From Fidelibacterota bacterium UBA1611 (GTDB lineage Bacteria; Fidelibacterota; Marinisomatia; Marinisomatales; UBA1611): DNA of 8,685 nucleotides. The stretch is taken from the NCBI GenBank assembly GCA_002321855.1, contig DCMX01000100.1:9599-18283 (forward strand), given 5' to 3'. Numbering within the stretch: position 1 is the stretch's first letter; every line of letters begins with the position of its first letter. Shown piece after piece: positions 1 to 6,817 of the stretch. The position numbers were made by a program, and so were the translations under genes. The notes under the pieces are model-generated. The model worked only from the letters and a program-made list of their open reading frames with translations, was not told the DNA's origin and searched no databases.

Positions 1-1358
1 CCACCAAAGCTATAAGGCTCCCGAGGTACTGGTACTCCAATATTAATTCCAATCATCCCTGCTGATGCGGTCTCTGAGATCGTTTTGGCAACCTCTCCGG
101 ATGTCGTGAACACAGCAGCAGCATTCCCGTATTGATTATCATTCTCGATCCTCATAGCATCTTCCAAGGTTTCCGTTCGGATAATGGAAAGGACCGGACC
201 AAAGATCTCTTCCTTGGCACAGGGCCAATCCGGGTCCACATCATCCAAGATCGTGGCACCTAGCCAATATCCATTTTCATATCCGGGTGGTGGTGGTGCG
301 TTTCGCCCATCGATCAAGACCCGGGCACCCATTTTTTCTGCATCATCGATATAACTGATTATACGGTCCAGGGATACTTTACTAACAATCGTACCCATAT
401 CTACACCGAGTTCAAACGCTTTTGCTTCTTCGACCAATTGATCAATAATAGTGTCAACATCAGCCACACCTACAGCAACGCTGGCAGCCATGCATCTCTG
501 CCCAGCACTGCCCATGGAACTGGCCAGTAATCCTTTTGCTGTAGAATCCTGGTCCGCATCCGGCACAACGATCATATGGTTTTTGGCTCCACCCAAACAC
601 AATGCACGTTTTCCATTTGCAGTAGATCGGGAGTAAACAATTTTCGCTACATTAGATGAGCCCACAAATGCTACCGCTTTGATGTCGGGATGATCACAGA
701 TACCTTCCACTGCTTCCCGAGAACCATTCACAACGCTAAAGACTCCATCCGGCAATCCTGCTTCTTGTAAATACTCAGCGATCTTAAATGCGGAGAGTGG
801 TGTCTGCTCTGATGGCTTTAAAATAAAACAGTTGCCAGTTGTAATCGCCAATGGGATCATCCATAGTGGAACCATAGCTGGGAAGTTAAAGGGCGTGATT
901 CCAGCTACCACTCCCAATGGCTCATGTGTCATAGTACAGGTGACACCCGCACCTACTGCCGATGAATCACCTTTTAATATGCTCGGCAATGATGTGGCAA
1001 ATTCCACCACTTCTTTACCGCGCAGGATACTGCCCTTTGCATCGGCTATGGTTTTCCCGTTATCCAGAGCAATGAGGTGTGCCAGTTCTTCCAAGTTCTT
1101 TTCCATGATGGATTTCAGATTGAACATGACCTCTGCCCGGTCACGGATATTCTTTGATGCCCAGTCCGGAAATACTTTCTTCGCGCTTCTAACAGCATCA
1201 TCAAGATCAGCAAAGTTGGAATCAGGTACTGTAGCGATTTCTTTACCAAAATAAGGTGAGATGACTGAAAAAGTCTTTCCAGAATTAGAATCCTGGTAAG
1301 TACCCGAAATCCAATTCTTTTGTGCACTGATTTTTTTAAATTGTACTTGACTCATCAT
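1..1358 (-). CDS. mmsA: CoA-acylating (methyl)malonate-semialdehyde dehydrogenase, C-terminus missing
   Basis: The frame is open from the tandem ATG at 1358/1355 to the left edge, giving 452 residues of an expected 490 to 500. The enzyme converts methylmalonate semialdehyde to propionyl-CoA, or malonate semialdehyde to acetyl-CoA, with CoA, NAD and loss of the carboxyl carbon. Visible family marks are TPFNFP (155-160, oxyanion Asn158), LKPSEQTP for NAD, and CLGGAKNHM (254-262), in which the usual general-base Glu of hydrolytic ALDHs is Cys254, as expected for acyl-CoA-forming members. GQRCMA has nucleophile Cys289 next to Arg288; that Arg and Arg113 look like the two conserved carboxylate-binding arginines described for B. 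subtilis IolA (from memory). The last visible residues, PVPREPYSFGG, match the region just before the missing tail. As the last visible step it serves both uracil- and thymine-derived semialdehydes. IolA or valine catabolism is the alternative, but the operon argues otherwise. Confidence 0.95.
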   Translation of the reverse strand, partial: MMSQVQFKKISAQKNWISGTYQDSNSGKTFSVISPYFGKEIATVPDSNFADLDDAVRSAKKVFPDWASKNIRDRAEVMFNLKSIMEKNLEELAHLIALDNGKTIADAKGSILRGKEVVEFATSLPSILKGDSSAVGAGVTCTMTHEPLGVVAGITPFNFPAMVPLWMIPLAITTGNCFILKPSEQTPLSAFKIAEYLQEAGLPDGVFSVVNGSREAVEGICDHPDIKAVAFVGSSNVAKIVYSRSTANGKRALCLGGAKNHMIVVPDADQDSTAKGLLASSMGSAGQRCMAASVAVGVADVDTIIDQLVEEAKAFELGVDMGTIVSKVSLDRIISYIDDAEKMGARVLIDGRNAPPPPGYENGYWLGATILDDVDPDWPCAKEEIFGPVLSIIRTETLEDAMRIENDNQYGNAAAVFTTSGEVAKTISETASAGMIGINIGVPVPREPYSFG

Positions 1359-1369
1359 TGATTCCTTTA
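1359..1369 (-). promoter_or_regulatory. Ribosome binding site of mmsA overlapping the gabT stop
   Basis: AAAGGA (1368-1363) overlaps the gabT TAA stop. Two tandem ATG codons follow at 1358 and 1355. AGGA is 4 nt from the first and 7 nt from the second, so the second may be the main start; the choice changes the protein by one Met only. Confidence 0.6.
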
Positions 1370-2638
1370 CGCATTCACGATTGCTTTTGATAAAATATCC
1401 AAACTTTGGTCTAATATATCATCCTTGATCGTTAGCGGCATTAATGTCCGAATAATATTACCATCAGTTCCTGCTGGAATCATGACCAATCCGTGTTCCA
1501 GGGCATATTTGTGAATCCGGGATGTCCGTTTTTTATCCGGTGCACCTGTTTCAGGGTCAATAATTATTACACCAATCATGGCACCTAAACCGCGAACCCC
1601 GCCAATCCAGAGACATTTATCTTTCAAGCTCTCCACTTTAGATCGAACTTTTTTCCCAATCTCGTTTGCCCTTTCTGGTAATTGTTCATCATCCATTACC
1701 TCAAGCACAGCAAGCGCTGCGGCACAAGCCACCGGATTACCTCCAAAGGTACCTCCGATACCACCTATATGGGCTGAATCCATTAAGTCTGATCTTCCAA
1801 TGACACTACTCAATGGCAAACCTCCTGCGATCGATTTTGCTAATGTGATGAGATCCGGTTTCACACCGAATTGTTCCATAGCAAAGAGCGTCCCGGTTCG
1901 GCCAAAACCAGATTGCACCTCATCTGCAACCATAACAATATCATGTTGTGTACAAAACTTCCTCAACTTGGCCATGGCGTTTCTAGAAGCGGGAATAAAT
2001 CCGCCTTCTCCTGCGACTGGTTCAATTACTGTACAGGCGATAGTTCTGGGATCAAATTCCAAATTGTTTAAATCCAAGTCTACATTTTCTGATGGAAATT
2101 CTAACCTGTGGATATTTGGCACAAACGGTCCAAACCCTTTCTTATAAGGATCTTCCTTATAGGTCATGGACATTGCCATTAGTGTCCTGCCATGGAACGC
2201 ATGAGAAAACACAAGAATTCCTTTCCTGCCCGTATAGGATTTAGCAATCTTTACTGCATTTTCAACTGCTTCTGCACCTGAATTGAAAAATACAGCTTTA
2301 CAACTACCTGATATCGGTACTCTTTTAGAAAGGTTAGTTGCCAGGGATACATATGGCTCATAAGGTGCCACTGTAAAACAGGGATGCACAAATTGATCTA
2401 TTTGATCTTTCATGGCCGCCAGCACCTTGGGATGAGAATGACCAACATTAATGGTGCCGATTCCACCTGCATAATCAATGAAAATATTTCCATCGACATC
2501 AACTAGATGTGCGCCTTCGGCTCTATCAATAAAAATGCCGCAAACAGATCCATGGCCTTGAGCTACATTCAGCGCTCGCAACTGTGATAATTCAATAGAC
2601 CTGGGACCTGGAATCGGTGTCTTTATTCGAACCTCCAT
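1367..2638 (-). CDS. gabT: 4-aminobutyrate/beta-alanine:2-oxoglutarate aminotransferase (GabT type)
   Basis: This 423-residue class III PLP aminotransferase resembles E. coli GabT (426 residues). Against what I remember of the E. coli enzyme, its active-site residues are all retained: Ile60 (Ile50), Arg138 (Arg141), Glu211 (Glu211), Lys268 as the PLP lysine in ITLAKSIAGG, and Arg397 (Arg398). The Glu/Arg pair underlies dual recognition of an omega-amino acid and 2-oxoglutarate/glutamate. VADEVQSGFGRTG (237-249) holds the cofactor Asp239. GabT-type enzymes often accept beta-alanine and 3-aminoisobutyrate as well as GABA, and the operon points to those substrates. It is a different subgroup from the pyruvate-linked aminotransferase two genes upstream. 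ATG 2638 is 3 nt after the ALDH stop (TAA-CTA-ATG). An AGGA (2657-2654) lies 15 nt upstream, rather far, so coupling probably contributes. A pure GABA role cannot be excluded. Confidence 0.9.
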   Translation of the reverse strand: MEVRIKTPIPGPRSIELSQLRALNVAQGHGSVCGIFIDRAEGAHLVDVDGNIFIDYAGGIGTINVGHSHPKVLAAMKDQIDQFVHPCFTVAPYEPYVSLATNLSKRVPISGSCKAVFFNSGAEAVENAVKIAKSYTGRKGILVFSHAFHGRTLMAMSMTYKEDPYKKGFGPFVPNIHRLEFPSENVDLDLNNLEFDPRTIACTVIEPVAGEGGFIPASRNAMAKLRKFCTQHDIVMVADEVQSGFGRTGTLFAMEQFGVKPDLITLAKSIAGGLPLSSVIGRSDLMDSAHIGGIGGTFGGNPVACAAALAVLEVMDDEQLPERANEIGKKVRSKVESLKDKCLWIGGVRGLGAMIGVIIIDPETGAPDKKRTSRIHKYALEHGLVMIPAGTDGNIIRTLMPLTIKDDILDQSLDILSKAIVNA

Positions 2639-2641
2639 TAG

Positions 2642-4123
2642 TTATGTCTTTCTTCCTTCATCCAGGTCGTAGGGGAACCAGTAATCCTTATCCCGGATCT
2701 GGTAGTCGATCAGGATATGTTTGGCTTCCCGGAATTCATCCAACCCTTCGATACCCAATTCACGGCCGCCTCCAGACATTTTCATGCCGCCGAAAGGTGC
2801 TGCCTCGTTATCGGTGAGGGGATCATTAATCCAAAAGGATCCGGCCTTAATATCTTCAGCAGCGGTGAGAGCCTTTTCCATATCGTTGGTGTAGATGTTG
2901 CAACCCAGCCCATACTGGGAATTGTTGGCCAGCGCAATAGCCTCATCCAAATCCTTTACTTTTTGAATGGGAATGATGGGACCAAAGGTTTCCAGGTTCA
3001 TCATTTCCATGTCACTGGTCAACCTGTCAAATACCGTGGGATTGTAAAAATAGCCTTTTTCGAACTGATTCGGTCTGGTTCCGCCACATAACACCCGCGC
3101 ACCTTCAGCCTTAGCCCGTTCTACCTTTCCTTCTACTTTTTCTAATTGCATCATAGATGCCATAGGGCCCATATCGGTTTGTCCATGCATGGGATCACCC
3201 AATCGAACTTTTTTTGCTTCATCCACCACGGCTTCTGTGAAATCATCGGCGATGGATTCCATAACAAATACCCGCTCCAGAGAAGTACAGACCTGACCAG
3301 CATTGAGCAAACCGCCCCAGGTTGTGCCTCTGGCGGCGATTTCGATATCCACATCGTCACATATAATTATGGGGTCGTTTCCCCCAAGCTCCAAGGATGT
3401 TTTCTTCAATTGCTTGGCCGCCATGGCAGCAATTATTTTTCCCGTTTCCACACTTCCCGTAAATGCAATTACCCGTGTGTCTGGATGTTCGACCAGGGCC
3501 GCACCCGTATCACCGTAGCCGGTAACCATATTCAGGATCCCTTTTGGTAAATGAGCACAGGCAACTTCCAGCCAGCGCATGATGGCCAAAGGTGTGATCT
3601 CGGAAGGCTTTACCACCACTGTATTCCCGGCTGCTAGAGCCGGCGCTACCTTCCAAGCCATTAGCAGCAACGGATAATTCCAAGGTACAATACAACCAAC
3701 AACGCCATAGGATTCCTTCACCACCATGCTCATGGACCGGGGTGTGACGGGTGCGACCACACGGCCGCGCTGATCCCGCCCGATTTCGGAATAATATTCG
3801 AAAATAGAAGCAATCCATTCGATCTCATCCAAACATTCGATAAGAGGTTTCCCGCTTTCATGAGTGATAATTTCTGCTATTTCTCGGTCATGAGCCCGGC
3901 TTTTGACCGCCACTTCACGTAGCAGGTCACGCATGTCCAATGATCCCAGTATTTTCCAATTTTTCCAAGCGGATTTCGCAGCAGACACTGCAGCATCCAC
4001 ATCAGAAGCTGAGCTATTTGGTACCTGTGCTATGATTTCTTCTGTGAATGGATTTTCCACATCAAATATGGATCCATCCCTACCATCAACCCATTCGTTG
4101 TTGATATAATTTTTATATTTCAT
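2642..4123 (-). CDS. NAD-dependent non-acylating aldehyde dehydrogenase, betaine-aldehyde-dehydrogenase-like; substrate unassigned
   Basis: This 493-residue ALDH-superfamily enzyme oxidises an aldehyde to a free acid. The hydrolytic catalytic set is present: Asn149 in PWNYP, Glu245 in LELGG (general base), Cys279 in NAGQVCTS (nucleophile), and Glu378 in LETFGP. Lys172 and Glu175 of VVKPSE favour NAD over NADP by family rules. FTGSVETG (221-228) is the Rossmann turn. The C-terminal PFGGMKMSGGGRELG (443-457) is typical, followed by an aromatic tail ending in KDYWFPYD. Because Glu245 is retained it differs from the acylating MmsA in the same operon. Wedged between two omega-aminotransferases, it may oxidise malonate semialdehyde to malonate or another amino-derived semialdehyde; the sequence cannot decide. 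Betaine aldehyde is possible by similarity, but no choline genes are nearby. ATG 4123 follows the previous TAA by 5 nt without a visible Shine-Dalgarno site, suggesting coupling. Confidence 0.88.
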   Translation of the reverse strand: MKYKNYINNEWVDGRDGSIFDVENPFTEEIIAQVPNSSASDVDAAVSAAKSAWKNWKILGSLDMRDLLREVAVKSRAHDREIAEIITHESGKPLIECLDEIEWIASIFEYYSEIGRDQRGRVVAPVTPRSMSMVVKESYGVVGCIVPWNYPLLLMAWKVAPALAAGNTVVVKPSEITPLAIMRWLEVACAHLPKGILNMVTGYGDTGAALVEHPDTRVIAFTGSVETGKIIAAMAAKQLKKTSLELGGNDPIIICDDVDIEIAARGTTWGGLLNAGQVCTSLERVFVMESIADDFTEAVVDEAKKVRLGDPMHGQTDMGPMASMMQLEKVEGKVERAKAEGARVLCGGTRPNQFEKGYFYNPTVFDRLTSDMEMMNLETFGPIIPIQKVKDLDEAIALANNSQYGLGCNIYTNDMEKALTAAEDIKAGSFWINDPLTDNEAAPFGGMKMSGGGRELGIEGLDEFREAKHILIDYQIRDKDYWFPYDLDEGRKT

Positions 4124-4128
4124 GATTT

Positions 4129-5439
4129 TTAATGGTCTGGAATGACTTTTCTTAATGTTTCAATGAGACTATCAATGTGTTCCCTTTCCGCGATGAGCGG
4201 TGGAGATAAGGCAAGAGTATCACCTGTCACTCGCAACAAGGTGTCATAATTGTGAAATGCATCGGTAAACACATCATATCCACGGGACCCCGGTTTCCCA
4301 TCACGGGGTTCCATTTCAACTCCGGCAATGAAACCAAGATTGCGAATATCAATGATATGATCCGTGCCTTTTAGGGAATGTAATGCTTCTTCCCAGTAAG
4401 ACGAAATTTCATTGGCATGATCAAACAACCCATCTTCACCATAAACATCCAAGGTAGCAATGAGCGCTGCAGCTGCCAGAGGATGAGCAGAATAGGTGTA
4501 TCCGTGAAACAGATCAATCACTTTTGGATCTTCCTGCTGATAAGCATCATAGATTTCTTTTTTTACCATGACGGCGCCCATGGGAACTGTTCCGCTCGTT
4601 AATCCTTTCGCACACGTGATCATGTCTGGTTCGATACCGAAGTATTGGGCCGCAAAGGGTGCACCTAATCGACCAAACCCTGTAATCACTTCATCAAAAA
4701 TGAGCAAGATGTCATGTTCTGAACAAATTCCCCTGATTCGCTCCAAGTAACCTTTTGGAGGAATCAAAACACCGGTGGAACCAGCCACGGGCTCTGTGAT
4801 AAATGCAGCAATCTTGTCTGCGCCGTGTTTCTCAATCACCCTCAACAGATCATCGGCTAATTCTTTTCCCCAATCCGGCTGACCTTTGCAAAAAGAATTT
4901 TTTTCCAGATTATGGGTAGCACAAATGTGCTCTACGTTTGGAAGAAGAGAGAAATGTTTTTTGTTGAGATGTAGCCCACCAACGGAAATTCCACCAAAGC
5001 CTACACCATGATAGGCTCTCTCCCTACCCACCAAAATTGTTTTTTCTGAATTGCCTACATGTTGCTGATAACCTAAAGCAATCTTCAAAGCTGTATCCAC
5101 AGACTCAGATCCGGAATTTGTGAAGAATGCATATTGAAATTGACTAGAAGGCGCAATGGACAGCAATTTTTCCGCAGCCTCAAATCCCAAAGGGTGCCCC
5201 ATCTGAAATGAGGGAGCAAAGTCTAATTTTGCTGCCTGATCCTGAATAGCATGTACAATCTTTTCATGGCCATGGCCGGCGTTGCAGCACCACAAACCGG
5301 CAGTACCATCCAACACGGGTGTTCCATCTGGTTTTCTGTAATACATCCCTTTTCCTTCATTCATCATTCGAGGCGATGCTTTAAAATCCCGATTTGCAGA
5401 AAAGGGCATCCAGAGATGTTCCAGATTATTCTGTATCAT
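4129..5439 (-). CDS. Beta-alanine:pyruvate-type omega-aminotransferase (class III, PLP)
   Basis: This 436-residue class III aminotransferase would transfer the amino group of beta-alanine (or 3-aminoisobutyrate) to pyruvate, giving malonate (or methylmalonate) semialdehyde and alanine. It closely resembles Pseudomonas omega-amino acid:pyruvate transaminase/BauA along its length: HLWMPFSANRDFK near the start, LDGTAGLWCCNAGHGH (43-58), FFTNSGSESVDTALK (105-119), YHGVGFGGISVGG (143-155), EPVAGSTGVLIPPKGY (216-231), and VTGDTLALSPPL near the C-terminus. The PLP lysine is Lys278 in ITCAKGL, and the cofactor Asp249 is in IFDEVITGFGR. Its length is normal for the group (about 440 to 450). Its position after preA supports beta-alanine over other omega-amines, but close relatives use taurine, putrescine or aromatic amines, so the substrate is inferred from context. 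It starts at ATG 5439 behind AGGGA, and TAA is 5 nt before the next gene. Confidence 0.9.
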   Translation of the reverse strand: MIQNNLEHLWMPFSANRDFKASPRMMNEGKGMYYRKPDGTPVLDGTAGLWCCNAGHGHEKIVHAIQDQAAKLDFAPSFQMGHPLGFEAAEKLLSIAPSSQFQYAFFTNSGSESVDTALKIALGYQQHVGNSEKTILVGRERAYHGVGFGGISVGGLHLNKKHFSLLPNVEHICATHNLEKNSFCKGQPDWGKELADDLLRVIEKHGADKIAAFITEPVAGSTGVLIPPKGYLERIRGICSEHDILLIFDEVITGFGRLGAPFAAQYFGIEPDMITCAKGLTSGTVPMGAVMVKKEIYDAYQQEDPKVIDLFHGYTYSAHPLAAAALIATLDVYGEDGLFDHANEISSYWEEALHSLKGTDHIIDIRNLGFIAGVEMEPRDGKPGSRGYDVFTDAFHNYDTLLRVTGDTLALSPPLIAEREHIDSLIETLRKVIPDH

Positions 5440-5473
5440 ATACTATATTCCCTAAAGTTTTGATACTGCCAAA
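5440..5473 (-). promoter_or_regulatory. Longest gap, with ribosome binding site of the omega-aminotransferase
   Basis: This 34-nt spacer holds AGGGA (5453-5449) with a 9-nt spacer to the ATG at 5439. It is AT-rich. I see no convincing -35/-10 pair or hairpin terminator in it, so preA and the downstream catabolic genes are likely co-transcribed. Confidence 0.6.
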
Positions 5474-6802
5474 CTAATTTTTCAATGCGGCAGTTGGTTT
5501 GGGTACCCAGTGCCCACGACCACCCGCAAGTTCATCATCAAAGGTCGTAGGGATGTTGCCCTGCTCACTAAGTTCCCCCCAAGTCAGATGCTCACTACCA
5601 TTGTCCTTTTTAACCATCGTGATGCATTCCTCCACCGGGCATACCAGCGCGCAAAGATTGCACCCGACACAATTCTCTTCAATGATCTCAGGAATTCGTA
5701 TTTCCCCGTTTTTGTTTAACTGGATGGCTTGGTGCGCACCATCCTCGCAAGCGATAAAACATAATTCGCAACCGATACATTTATCTTGGTCAATCTCAGC
5801 GATGATCTGATAATTAAGATTGAGATCTTTCCATTCCACCACATTAGGGAGGGCTTTCCCAATAAAATCATAGATCGTATTATAGCCTTTGTCCGCCATG
5901 AACTGGATAAGTCCCGTTTCCATTTCTCTTACGATTCCAAAACCATAGTGCATGACCGCCGTACAAACCTGGACAGAGGAAGCACCCAGCAGTAGATACT
6001 CGACCACATCCCGCCAGGTTTCAATGCCCCCGATGCCACTGATGGGCACCTTGTTCATTTCAGGATCATCAGCCAATTCACGGACCATGTGGAGGGCAAT
6101 TGGTTTCACAGCAGGACCGCAATAGCCTCCGTTGGTACCCTTTCCATCCACAGACGGCAAGGGGGCGTAATTTTCAAGATCAATCCCAACGATGCTCTTA
6201 AATGTATTGACCAGTGAAATTGCATCCGTACCTCCTCGGACACCGGCGCGGCCAGGCTCGCGGATATCGGAAATGTTGGGTGAGAGTTTTGTAATGACGG
6301 GCTTGGTTGCCGCTTCCATGACCCACCCCACGATTGTTTTAAGCACTTTTGGTTCTTGACCAACCGCAGAACCCATTCCGCGTTCGCACATTCCGTGAGG
6401 ACAGCCAAAGTTCAGTTCAAAACCATCCACACCGGCGTTCTCACAATCCTTAATGATTTGTTCCCATTCCTCTTTTGTTTCCACCATCAGCGAAGCAATT
6501 ACCGCGTGATCAGGGAAATGTTTTTTTACTTCTGATATTTCATCGAGATTATCTTTTAATGGACGGTCTGTAATCAGTTCAATATTGTTGAACCCCGCCA
6601 TGCGTGTGTCCCGATAATTAATGGAACCATACCGGCTGGAAACATTCACGATGGGAACACCCAGTGTTTTCCATACGGCTCCTCCCCAACCAGCGTCAAA
6701 CGCCTTCATGACCTGGTAGCCGCAATTGGTCGGTGGCGCACTGGCCAGCCATAAGGGGTTAGGGGCTTTAATTCCTGCAAAGTTTATTGATAAATCAGGC
6801 AT
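5474..6802 (-). CDS. preA: Dihydropyrimidine dehydrogenase, catalytic FMN subunit PreA
   Basis: This 442-residue subunit reduces uracil or thymine to the 5,6-dihydropyrimidine on FMN, using electrons relayed from PreT. Residues 1 to about 330 form a dihydroorotate-dehydrogenase-like barrel. WKT (44-46) matches the FMN-contacting Lys-Thr of DPD. NFGCP (131-135) places Cys134 at the catalytic acid Cys671 of pig DPD, with Asn131 as the pyrimidine-binding Asn668. VNT (198-200) matches Asn736-Thr737, and the GIGGIETW loop (257-264) is the phosphate-binding part. A bacterial 2x[4Fe-4S] ferredoxin domain follows: Cys342, 345, 348, 352 (CIGCELCFIAC) and Cys378, 381, 384, 388 (CVGCNLCALVC). Residues 403-442 form a tail beyond the clusters, making it somewhat longer than E. 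coli PreA (about 411 residues as I recall). Together with preT the gene order repeats the domain order of fused animal DPD. Residue equivalences are from memory of pig DPD. It ends in TAG. Confidence 0.95.
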   Translation of the reverse strand: MPDLSINFAGIKAPNPLWLASAPPTNCGYQVMKAFDAGWGGAVWKTLGVPIVNVSSRYGSINYRDTRMAGFNNIELITDRPLKDNLDEISEVKKHFPDHAVIASLMVETKEEWEQIIKDCENAGVDGFELNFGCPHGMCERGMGSAVGQEPKVLKTIVGWVMEAATKPVITKLSPNISDIREPGRAGVRGGTDAISLVNTFKSIVGIDLENYAPLPSVDGKGTNGGYCGPAVKPIALHMVRELADDPEMNKVPISGIGGIETWRDVVEYLLLGASSVQVCTAVMHYGFGIVREMETGLIQFMADKGYNTIYDFIGKALPNVVEWKDLNLNYQIIAEIDQDKCIGCELCFIACEDGAHQAIQLNKNGEIRIPEIIEENCVGCNLCALVCPVEECITMVKKDNGSEHLTWGELSEQGNIPTTFDDELAGGRGHWVPKPTAALKN

Positions 6803-6817
6803 ATTAAATTTCCTCGC
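6803..6817 (-). promoter_or_regulatory. Ribosome binding site of preA
   Basis: The 15 nt between preT and preA contain GAGGAA (6815-6810) with a 7-nt spacer to the ATG at 6802. It is the strongest Shine-Dalgarno match in the window and fixes the preA start. Confidence 0.75.

Noticed and set aside
832..1254. A 140-codon plus-strand open frame antisense to mmsA
   Set aside because: mmsA reads through this region without interruption and with family motifs, so the opposite frame is incidental.
1578..2147. A 189-codon plus-strand open frame antisense to gabT
   Set aside because: It is a shadow of gabT; the Ser/Pro-rich translation resembles nothing and gabT is intact with its active-site residues.
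1367..4123. A GABA shunt module (GabT plus succinate-semialdehyde dehydrogenase)
   Set aside because: GabT would fit, but the ALDH looks more like the betaine-aldehyde group and the surrounding genes are pyrimidine catabolic. Kept only as an alternative.
5433..5466. Possible hairpin around the aminotransferase start (GTATC and GATAC arms)
   Set aside because: Only 5 bp of stem with a loop of more than 20 nt; too weak to claim regulation or termination.
6352..6373. Apparent lack of a catalytic Cys in PreA (Val147 in SAVGQ)
   Set aside because: I first matched this loop to pig DPD Cys671, but that Cys belongs to the Asn-x-x-Cys-Pro motif, which is Cys134 here and intact.
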